From an uncultured Lachnospiraceae bacterium (GTDB lineage Bacteria > Bacillota > Clostridia > Lachnospirales > Lachnospiraceae): 5,556 nucleotides of DNA. The notes under the pieces were generated by a model. It ran no database searches, was not told the DNA's origin, and was given only the letters and a program-made list of their open reading frames with translations. This document shows positions 1-5,096 of this stretch, in pieces. How positions within the stretch are numbered: position 1 is the first letter of the stretch; each line of letters starts with the position of its first letter. The DNA is taken from contig CADCRB010000071.1 in NCBI GenBank assembly GCA_902803745.1, forward strand, positions 1 through 5,556, read 5' to 3'. A program made the translations under genes and the position numbers.

Positions 1-1388
1 GCAAGCTCAAAAATGGTACGTCCCTGGCTCGTGATACACATATCAGCCTGCTTCATATAGCCCGAAACCCTCCTGGCGTCGTGATGCACGAATATATTGA
101 GCTCCGGCATGGGTTTTATCTCTTCCTTATGGGCATAAGCAAAGCCGGTCAGGAAATGAAACTCCACCTGGGGCATCTTGGCATGAAGCACCTGACAGAT
201 CTCGTAAAGCTTTCCGGTGAGATTGGCCGGATCGGCTCCTCCGAACATTATCATCACATTCCTGCATTCCGACGAAAATTCCTTCGGAGTCTCTATCAGG
301 AACTCATCCCTGATAAAGTAATAGTCAGAGCCCTCATATACATTAAAGGGTTTATTCGGTCTGTTCTCATAGAGGGCATTGATCACGGCATCAGCATACC
401 AGGCACCCGGGCCCATATCCTCGAAATTAACGATCCTACCGGTATACTTCCTCTCCAGCCTGATAAGGCTCTCCTCCGTATCCAGCACATCATTTACTAT
501 GATATCCGGCATGAAATTCTTGAGGATCTTCTCATAATCCTCATCATTTTCTATTACCTTATAAGGGAAATATGCCTCCTCCAGCTTGGCAATGCCGATA
601 TTGCTGCCGCTGTCGGTGACAAACAGGATATCATGTCCTATCAGCTTATTGGCTATGGAGAGACATCTGTAAATATGTCCCATGCCCAGCTCCATCCTTC
701 CTACACAGCGCAGAAGGATCCTCTTACGACGGAGTATGGATTCGGCTGAGATCCAGTCCTCCTCGGAATCAATATCTATAGCCTCCCTCTGGGCAGTCTC
801 ATAGACGGTGATATTCTCTCCTATGCGGGAATCCTCTGTAACGCAGCCCCTCCTGGTAATAAGAAAAGCGCCGGTCTCGAGATAATTGCTGGGAAGCTCC
901 TGGGAATTCAGCCTCTTCTCATAATTTTTGACTATCTTCCCGTTCTCCTTGCGCCAGGAAAGGTGCGGTCTGTTCACGCAGGATATCATTGTATCGTAAT
1001 CGGAATCGATAAAGGCCTCAAGCGCATTGACAAGCGTCTGGGATCTGAGGGTAGGCGACGTGGCCTGCATAGTGATCACGATATCATAATGCACGTTACC
1101 GCGGTTTTCCATCTTCTTAACTGCATCAAAGATGACGGGATCAAGGGTGATATTATCAGCAGAAAGGCTCTGGTCGCGCCAGATTATCTCAATATTGCGG
1201 CTCTCCGCTATGCCGCCCAGCTCCTCATCATCAGTGGAAACACAGATATCCGCCTCAAAGCTTTTCACGATCCTGAGTGCATTATCTATGGAATAAAGGA
1301 TAAGAGGCTTGCCGTTCATCAATCTTACATTCTTTCTCGGTATCCTCTTTGACCCGCCTCTGGCAGGTATTACTATCAGTATCTTCAT
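1..1388 (-). CDS. Bifunctional CMP-nonulosonate synthetase / PseG-like UDP-sugar hydrolase (3' end outside window)
   Basis: Read by translating the minus strand from the ATG at 1388; the frame stays open to the window edge (462 full codons), and an in-frame TAG lies just upstream of the start. Residues 1-~222 are a cytidylyltransferase of the NeuA/PseF/LegF family: the CTP-binding motif PARGGSKRIPRKN (8-20), QATSP (108-112), ETGAF (171-175) and the metal-site motif DIDSEEDW (205-212). Residues ~223 onward resemble PseG/SpsG, a GT-B-like hydrolase that removes UDP from a 2,4-diacetamido-trideoxyhexose: GMGHIYRC (235-242, His238 aligning with the catalytic His of Campylobacter PseG), NFEDMGPGA (321-329), FGGADP (382-387) and SQGRTIFEL (454-462). 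Both activities belong to pseudaminic/legionaminic acid synthesis in the cytoplasm, feeding flagellin or surface glycans. Which sugar is made cannot be told here. The RBS is weak (AAGGAAA about 10 nt upstream). The missing end is the last part of the hydrolase domain plus anything beyond it. Confidence 0.88.
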   Translation of the reverse strand, partial: MKILIVIPARGGSKRIPRKNVRLMNGKPLILYSIDNALRIVKSFEADICVSTDDEELGGIAESRNIEIIWRDQSLSADNITLDPVIFDAVKKMENRGNVHYDIVITMQATSPTLRSQTLVNALEAFIDSDYDTMISCVNRPHLSWRKENGKIVKNYEKRLNSQELPSNYLETGAFLITRRGCVTEDSRIGENITVYETAQREAIDIDSEEDWISAESILRRKRILLRCVGRMELGMGHIYRCLSIANKLIGHDILFVTDSGSNIGIAKLEEAYFPYKVIENDEDYEKILKNFMPDIIVNDVLDTEESLIRLERKYTGRIVNFEDMGPGAWYADAVINALYENRPNKPFNVYEGSDYYFIRDEFLIETPKEFSSECRNVMIMFGGADPANLTGKLYEICQVLHAKMPQVEFHFLTGFAYAHKEEIKPMPELNIFVHHDARRVSGYMKQADMCITSQGRTIFEL

Positions 1389-1475
1389 CAGATAAGTTTT
1401 CCTTTTCTAATAATTAAACGGTAGTACACTAAGCTCGAAAATACCCCGCTAAGATTTCAAAGTAAGCAACAAATA

Positions 1476-1484
1476 ATTATATCA
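1476..1484 (-). promoter_or_regulatory. Candidate extended -10 promoter for the CMP-sugar synthetase/hydrolase gene
   Basis: The minus strand reads TGATATAAT, a perfect extended -10 (TGn plus TATAAT), about 88 nt before the ATG at 1388. No good -35 sits 16-18 nt upstream; a TTGACT lies 23 nt away, too far to pair. Extended -10 promoters can work without a strong -35. It lies in the 132-nt gap after the FtsE-like gene, so the sugar gene may be transcribed independently of that operon, although read-through is possible because no convincing terminator is seen in the gap. Confidence 0.4.
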
Positions 1485-1520
1485 CAGTATATATGCCCTG
1501 AGCGAGTCAAAATAAACGCT

Positions 1521-2183
1521 TCAGATACTCTTCGGCATAAAATCAAGATCTACACGGCGGCAGGTGGTAGACAGCCGGTCCGCTGTAGCAAGATCATGGG
1601 TTGCCATCACTACTGTGGTTCCGTGTCTGTGGGCAAGCTCCAGAAGCTTGAAGATCTCAGCCGAAGAGGACGGATCCAGGTTTCCGGTCGGCTCATCGGC
1701 CAGCAATACCGAAGGAGAATTGATCAAAGCGCGGGCCATACAGACCTTCTGCTTCTCACCTCCCGAAAGCTCCTTCGGATATCTCTTGTACAGCCTGTCC
1801 ACCCCCATAAGCTTCAGTATATTGGTTATCCTCTGCTCCGAATCCTTCATCGATCCGCCGGTTATGGACAGTACCAGCTCCAGATTTCCATATACAGTAT
1901 AATCATCAAAGAGTCTGAAATCCTGAAACACTACACCTATACCCCTGCGGTATACAGGTATCTGGTTTCTTGTGATCTTTGAGAGGTCGTTGCCGTCCAC
2001 TATTATCTTACCGGAATCGGGCTCCACCTCTTTTAGGAGCATCTTTATCAACGTGCTTTTGCCGCTGCCGCTCTTTCCGACGACAAGAATAAATTCTCCC
2101 CTCTCTATATGCGCAGAGAACCCGTCAAATACGGGCCCCTCCGTTTCATCATATGTCTTGTGTATATCTATAAGGTCTATCAT
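1521..2183 (-). CDS. FtsE-like ABC transporter ATP-binding protein
   Basis: A complete 220-aa ABC ATPase, close to the usual FtsE length. Visible motifs: Walker A GKSGSGKST (36-44), Q-loop Gln87 inside VVFQDFRLFDDYTVYGN (84-100), signature LSGGE (139-143), Walker B VLLADEP (159-165) with catalytic Glu164, D-loop NLD, and H-loop His196 in ATHD. The Q-loop segment and TVYGN stretch are what FtsE proteins show; in known systems FtsE binds the permease FtsX and controls peptidoglycan hydrolases at the septum or side wall. No FtsX or other permease is encoded next to it in the window: the downstream neighbour is a nonulosonate gene. The C-terminus after the H-loop is short and ends in an unusual DLDFMPKSI tail. 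The ATG is the first in frame after a TAG at 2199-2201; a recognisable SD is poorly placed (AAGGAT about 17 nt upstream). It starts 48 nt after the DUF2225 gene, so probably the same operon. It could instead be an ATPase of a MacB/LolD-type exporter. Confidence 0.85.
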   Translation of the reverse strand: MIDLIDIHKTYDETEGPVFDGFSAHIERGEFILVVGKSGSGKSTLIKMLLKEVEPDSGKIIVDGNDLSKITRNQIPVYRRGIGVVFQDFRLFDDYTVYGNLELVLSITGGSMKDSEQRITNILKLMGVDRLYKRYPKELSGGEKQKVCMARALINSPSVLLADEPTGNLDPSSSAEIFKLLELAHRHGTTVVMATHDLATADRLSTTCRRVDLDFMPKSI

Positions 2184-2231
2184 ATTATGTAAACTATTCT
2201 ATCCTTAGGAGCTTTATAAGTACCAGCATCC

Positions 2232-3053
2232 TTATTCTAACGGCTCCATATTTTTCATTGCCAGTCGTTTATCCTTTATATGATCGCGGAGCTCCTCCGC
2301 CATAAGATGGATATTGGGTCTTAGGCCTTTGTCACGCAGAGCCCTTGATACGTAATTGGAAGCATCCTTCATCTCATCCTGCATATAGCAAAGAGCCGCC
2401 AGAAGATACTGTAAGGTTCCCTCATCCATTCCGTTTATCGGATAATCTTCGCTCATATCAGCATCCTTAAGATTGCGGAGGGCATATTTTATAAGCTTTC
2501 TCTCCTCATCGATCCCCATCACATCGGCGGGAGTCACCACGAAGTCGTTCTTCCTCAGTTTCTCACGCCATCCTCTGAGAAGCCAGGCAGCATAAAGAGC
2601 CGTGAAACCTCTCTGACTGCTTTTCGATCCCCTTATCAGGCAGCATCTTAGGGCAGACTTGTAATACCTGTAGGCATCGGAATATTCCCTGGCGTATTTC
2701 TCTTCGGACGTCATTTTCTGATCATACCTTATCCTTTTATCCAGAAGCGCCTTTCTTTCCTTTTCCATCACATTTGTAAAGGTCTTGGACAGATCGGCAT
2801 ATCCGCAGGCAGGGCACTCGATCACCCTGTATTTCAAAACATCAATATTCTTGAACCGCGGACGCAGATCTATATCCGTTCCGTCCGACTGGACCATTTC
2901 CGGGCTTACATCTTTCACCTTCAGTCTATTGCCGCAGATGGGACAAACATATTCCCTGTCCACCAATATAGCCAGCTCGCCATGAACAGGCCTGCTCTTT
3001 TCAGCGGATTTAAATTCGGAAGGCGACATGCGTCCGGGAAGCTGTCCTCTCAT
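2232..3053 (-). CDS. DUF2225 family zinc-ribbon/helical-repeat protein
   Basis: A 273-aa soluble protein with no signal peptide or membrane segment. The N-terminal third carries two cysteine pairs, CPIC (37-40) and CPAC (80-83), each followed by Gly, flanking an IDLRPRF segment (61-67) and a LKYRVIEC strand (73-80). This arrangement matches DUF2225 proteins of Firmicutes and predicts one zinc site built from the two knuckles. From about residue 95 to the end the protein is helix-rich, charged, and has the look of TPR-like repeats (AYRYYKSALRCCLIRG, then AALCYMQDEMKDASNYVSRA), suggesting a protein-binding surface. The family has no established biochemical function. The ATG at 3053 is preceded by a good RBS (GAGGGTGA). 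It follows the STAS-kinase gene by 73 nt and precedes the FtsE-like gene by 48 nt, consistent with co-transcription. A regulatory or scaffold role alongside those two is inference only. Confidence 0.8.
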   Translation of the reverse strand: MRGQLPGRMSPSEFKSAEKSRPVHGELAILVDREYVCPICGNRLKVKDVSPEMVQSDGTDIDLRPRFKNIDVLKYRVIECPACGYADLSKTFTNVMEKERKALLDKRIRYDQKMTSEEKYAREYSDAYRYYKSALRCCLIRGSKSSQRGFTALYAAWLLRGWREKLRKNDFVVTPADVMGIDEERKLIKYALRNLKDADMSEDYPINGMDEGTLQYLLAALCYMQDEMKDASNYVSRALRDKGLRPNIHLMAEELRDHIKDKRLAMKNMEPLE

Positions 3054-3126
3054 AATGTCACCCTCGCAATCTTATGTAAACCAGAATCACATCTCCGTTA
3101 CAGATCATTATCGTCTGCTTCCCTTA

Positions 3127-4224
3127 TCAGAATTTCAGGCGGTTCTTTTGCTCCACCTTATTCAGAACGTTCTGCTTAAGCACGAAATACTTCGAAAGCA
3201 GCTGGTTCATGGATTTGATCTCTTCCTGCCTGTCACTCATGTAGGCGGCAAAGAATTTATTCCAGAAGCTGATACAGGCGGACCTTGTCAGGCCGAAGGT
3301 CCTGCGGCAGTAGCCCTCATCAGTGGACTCTATGCCGACTAACGATCCGAAAAGCGCCGAAAGATCAAACAGAGAATTGCCGTATGCGCTTCCCGACATA
3401 TCCAGCAGAAGAAGCTCATCGCCCTGCACCATGACACTGTTAAGATTTATATCTCCGTGGACGTAGGTATTTCTGTCTGGTATGGAATCAATAAGAGCAG
3501 AAAAAACGGATATCCTGCTGTCTGCCGGATCATCAGCCTCCCTGATCCACTCCTTGTACCTTTCCTTTATATCAGGCAGCTTACCCGTCGGTATCTCCGT
3601 GGTATGCAGCTCTCTTAAGGTTCTTGCCAGCATTGCGGCATACAAATCCATTGTCTGCGGATCATGGCTTATGATATAGGCAAGTGAGGTCATCTCCGCC
3701 TTTTCAAACACTATCCCGTAACCCTGCTCGCACTGCACCACATCATAGGGAATGAGCGTCGGCACGCCGTATACCATGGCAGTCTGGGCATAGCTTCGCT
3801 CTTTCTTTACATCCGCAAGCGGTATGGAAGAGCCGTATACCTTTATCATCTCGTCATCGGAAAGCAGGAAGATCTCTCCGTTAAGCGCCGAGCTTATCTT
3901 CTTGCAGCCCTTGATGGAAATACGGCGCATCTGCCGCTCTATATTAAATATATCGCCAAACCCCGTGACATCAAAAATATCAAAGACCTCATCCGATACA
4001 TTCCTTACTGTAAGTTCCTTTTTCAGCCTCTTTTTGAGCTTGAGCAGCACACGAAGCCCCGCACTTGAAATATACTCCAGATTTTCGGCATCGAGAGCCA
4101 CCTCCACGTTCTCAAAAAGCGGACTCTTATCCATTATCTCCTTCTCCACTTCCGAAGCATTATTGGAATCAATGCGTCCCTCGAGAAAAAAGGTCAGCGC
4201 ACCCTCACTAAACTCACTTTTCAT
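3127..4224 (-). CDS. STAS domain fused to APH/TIGR02172-like phosphotransferase
   Basis: A 365-aa two-domain protein. Residues ~1-100 are a STAS fold of the anti-sigma-factor-antagonist (SpoIIAA/RsbV) type: LEGRIDSNNASEVE (14-27), then ISSAGLRVLLKL (52-63), where Ser53/Ser54 occupy the position phosphorylated in SpoIIAA-like proteins. Residues ~103-350 resemble the aminoglycoside-phosphotransferase/TIGR02172 group of small-molecule or protein kinases: NGEIFLLSDDEMIKVYG with Lys128 as the likely ATP-contacting lysine, a following Glu142, a hinge near FEKAEMTSL, the catalytic loop YVHGDINLNS (254-263, Asp258) and LLLLDMSG with metal-binding Asp275. The Asn normally five residues after the catalytic Asp is Ser263 here, with an Asn just before it. 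The start was set at the ATG at 4224 because GGAGG ends 6 nt before it; a TTG at 4245 would put that SD inside the gene. It is cytoplasmic, first of a likely operon. The substrate is unknown; phosphorylation of its own STAS serine is speculation. Confidence 0.82.
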   Translation of the reverse strand: MKSEFSEGALTFFLEGRIDSNNASEVEKEIMDKSPLFENVEVALDAENLEYISSAGLRVLLKLKKRLKKELTVRNVSDEVFDIFDVTGFGDIFNIERQMRRISIKGCKKISSALNGEIFLLSDDEMIKVYGSSIPLADVKKERSYAQTAMVYGVPTLIPYDVVQCEQGYGIVFEKAEMTSLAYIISHDPQTMDLYAAMLARTLRELHTTEIPTGKLPDIKERYKEWIREADDPADSRISVFSALIDSIPDRNTYVHGDINLNSVMVQGDELLLLDMSGSAYGNSLFDLSALFGSLVGIESTDEGYCRRTFGLTRSACISFWNKFFAAYMSDRQEEIKSMNQLLSKYFVLKQNVLNKVEQKNRLKF

Positions 4225-4230
4225 CATTAT

Positions 4231-4235
4231 CCTCC
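4231..4235 (-). promoter_or_regulatory. Shine-Dalgarno site fixing the STAS-kinase start
   Basis: The minus strand reads GGAGG, 6 nt before the ATG at 4224 and only 3 nt before the ATG at 4227. The spacing favours 4224. The longer reading frame from a TTG at 4245 overlaps this site and has no SD of its own. Confidence 0.7.
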
Positions 4236-4258
4236 AACGAAACAATACAACCTATATA

Positions 4259-4287
4259 AGGATATCACATTTCGCGCTAAACGTCAC
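4259..4287 (-). promoter_or_regulatory. Candidate promoter for the STAS-kinase/DUF2225/FtsE-like operon
   Basis: On the minus strand a -35-like GTGACG (4/6 to TTGACA) is followed after 17 nt by TATCCT (4/6 to TATAAT) preceded by TGA, giving an extended -10. The start site would fall near 4252, leaving a leader of about 28 nt before the ATG at 4224. It lies between the peptide-unit terminator hairpin and the STAS gene, where a promoter is expected. A TATATA further downstream is an alternative -10 but has a poorer -35. Confidence 0.3.
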
Positions 4288-4305
4288 AGTTTCTTGATAT
4301 AAACT

Positions 4306-4329
4306 GAGCCCGGGCATATGCCCGGGCTC
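4306..4329 (-). terminator. GC-rich hairpin terminator of the double-glycine peptide unit
   Basis: A perfect 24-nt palindrome: arm gagcccgggc (4306-4315), ATAT loop, and the exact complementary arm (4320-4329). It sits 30 nt past the stop codon of the second peptide gene. In the minus direction the stem is followed by AGTTTATAT, a T-rich but interrupted tract, so it fits an intrinsic terminator of moderate strength; nothing T-rich follows in the plus direction. A second, 12-nt perfect palindrome (4339-4350, ctgtaattacag) lies just before it. Confidence 0.6.
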
Positions 4330-4358
4330 CGCTATACACTGTAATTACAGCTCCGTAT

Positions 4359-4628
4359 TTATCTTTTACCGGAGTGATGCTGATCCAGGATCGTCGAAAG
4401 ATCTTTTGCAGGAACAGTTGAAAGATAATACTCAGGATCACCTATAGGTCCGTTATACTGGCTGAGAAGCCACTTCCAGTCAGCTGCGTTGATATCGAGC
4501 TTGCCTCCGTTCTTGTCAGTATAATGAACTGTGCCATTGTCTTCATAAGGGAATCCCCACTTTGTCTTTCCGGCGCCGCCGCTTACACCCTCAAGAATCT
4601 CGTCGTTAAGTTTGTTCATTTCACTCAT
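4359..4628 (-). CDS. Double-glycine leader secreted peptide precursor, Cys-free core
   Basis: An 89-aa product, not recognised as a named family. Residues 1-18 form a double-glycine leader, KLNDEILEGVSGG at 6-18, with hydrophobic residues at the positions read by C39 peptidase/ABC transporters: Leu at -12, Leu at -7, Val at -4, Gly-Gly at -2/-1. Cleavage after Gly18 would release a 71-aa core that is polar, aromatic-rich (four Trp/Tyr clusters, e.g. ADWKWLLSQYNG) and has no cysteine, so disulphides and lanthionine rings are not expected. It is longer than most class II bacteriocins. The start is clear: GAGGAGGAT with about 8 nt to the ATG. It is the second of two adjacent leader peptides (57 nt after the first) and is followed by a hairpin terminator. 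The role could be bacteriocin, signalling peptide or other secreted effector; no immunity or export gene is visible. Confidence 0.75.
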   Translation of the reverse strand: MSEMNKLNDEILEGVSGGAGKTKWGFPYEDNGTVHYTDKNGGKLDINAADWKWLLSQYNGPIGDPEYYLSTVPAKDLSTILDQHHSGKR

Positions 4629-4685
4629 TGATAAATCCTCCTCTTTAATAAATACTGAGTGTTGTCTGATCTGTTTTAGTATAAA

Positions 4686-5006
4686 TCATGCAAACGGATA
4701 TTTATAACCCTTCTGGTTGCAAAGATTCAGCCAATCGGCCTTCTTGATCACATATCCGTCATAGCATACAAACTGACAGCCGCAATTACAATGATATTCC
4801 ACACTCTTCATCTTCTTATCCTGCCAGGCTCCACTGGCAAAGCTGTTGCCTGCGGTTGCTCCGCAGCTTGGGCACTTGATATTGAAGCCGAAGGTAGCAA
4901 GTCCCTTTGAGGTCTCCTTAAATCCTCCTGCTATATCATCAAGCTCGTCTTCCGAGAGTTTCAAAGGGATTGACACTTTTTTGATGTCCTCCGTCCATTC
5001 TCCCAT
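4686..5006 (-). CDS. Double-glycine leader peptide precursor with zinc-ribbon-like Cys-rich core
   Basis: A 106-aa product, not recognised as a named family. The leader ends KLSEDELDDIAGG (16-28), with Leu at -12, Leu at -7, Ile at -4 and Gly-Gly at -2/-1, the same spacing as in the neighbouring peptide. The 78-aa core holds seven Cys (45, 48, 73, 75, 77, 81, 96): CPSCG (45-49) and YHCNCGCQFVC (71-81) resemble the two knuckles of a zinc ribbon about 24 residues apart, though the second is CxCxC and not CxxC. The Cys could equally form disulphides after export or be modification sites. The start at 5006 was chosen because AGGAGG lies 8 nt upstream; an ATG at 5036 in the same frame would add ten residues and place that SD inside the gene. 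It is first of the two-gene peptide unit, behind a candidate promoter. A cytoplasmic zinc-ribbon protein with a fortuitous GG is the main alternative. Confidence 0.72.
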   Translation of the reverse strand: MGEWTEDIKKVSIPLKLSEDELDDIAGGFKETSKGLATFGFNIKCPSCGATAGNSFASGAWQDKKMKSVEYHCNCGCQFVCYDGYVIKKADWLNLCNQKGYKYPFA

Positions 5007-5014
5007 ATTATTAT

Positions 5015-5020
5015 CCTCCT
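5015..5020 (-). promoter_or_regulatory. Shine-Dalgarno site fixing the Cys-rich peptide start
   Basis: A perfect AGGAGG on the minus strand, 8 nt before the ATG at 5006. It supports the shorter 106-aa product over the in-frame ATG at 5036, which lies upstream of this site. Confidence 0.75.
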
Positions 5021-5046
5021 TATTGGTAATGATCATTTTCTATATA

Positions 5047-5075
5047 TTTATACGAAAGGAATCCAAAGCTGGCAG
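5047..5075 (-). promoter_or_regulatory. Candidate promoter of the double-glycine peptide unit
   Basis: The minus strand has CTGCCA (4/6 to TTGACA), a 17-nt spacer and TATAAA (5/6 to TATAAT), overlapping an AT-rich TATAAATATATA stretch. Transcription would begin near 5040, about 34 nt before the ATG at 5006. It lies in the 90-nt gap after the surface-protein gene, so the peptide genes need not depend on read-through from it. Confidence 0.4.
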
Positions 5076-5096
5076 TTTTTTTACTGCGAACATCTT

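Noticed and set aside
81..1352. Plus-strand open frames of 222 and 129 codons
   Set aside because: They lie antisense to the CMP-sugar synthetase/hydrolase frame, which has clear family motifs throughout. Their translations show no recognisable domain.
1498..1523. Weak inverted repeat after the FtsE-like gene
   Set aside because: Only 4-5 pairs around a 12-nt loop with no following T tract; not convincing as a terminator.
2185..2194. 10-mer ttatgtaaac repeated at 3072-3081, before both the FtsE-like and DUF2225 genes
   Set aside because: A repeated 10-mer is expected by chance several times in a window this long, and the two copies lie at different distances from their start codons.
1564..4297. 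Several plus-strand open frames of 65-157 codons across the ABC ATPase, DUF2225 and STAS-kinase genes
   Set aside because: All are antisense shadows of minus-strand genes with strong motif support; their compositions (Ser/Leu/Ile-rich) are typical of reverse-frame reading.
5072..5087. Possible terminator hairpin after the surface-protein gene (gcagt / actgc)
   Set aside because: The stem is only 5 bp with a homopolymeric loop, and no T tract follows it in the minus direction. It also overlaps the candidate -35 region of the peptide promoter.
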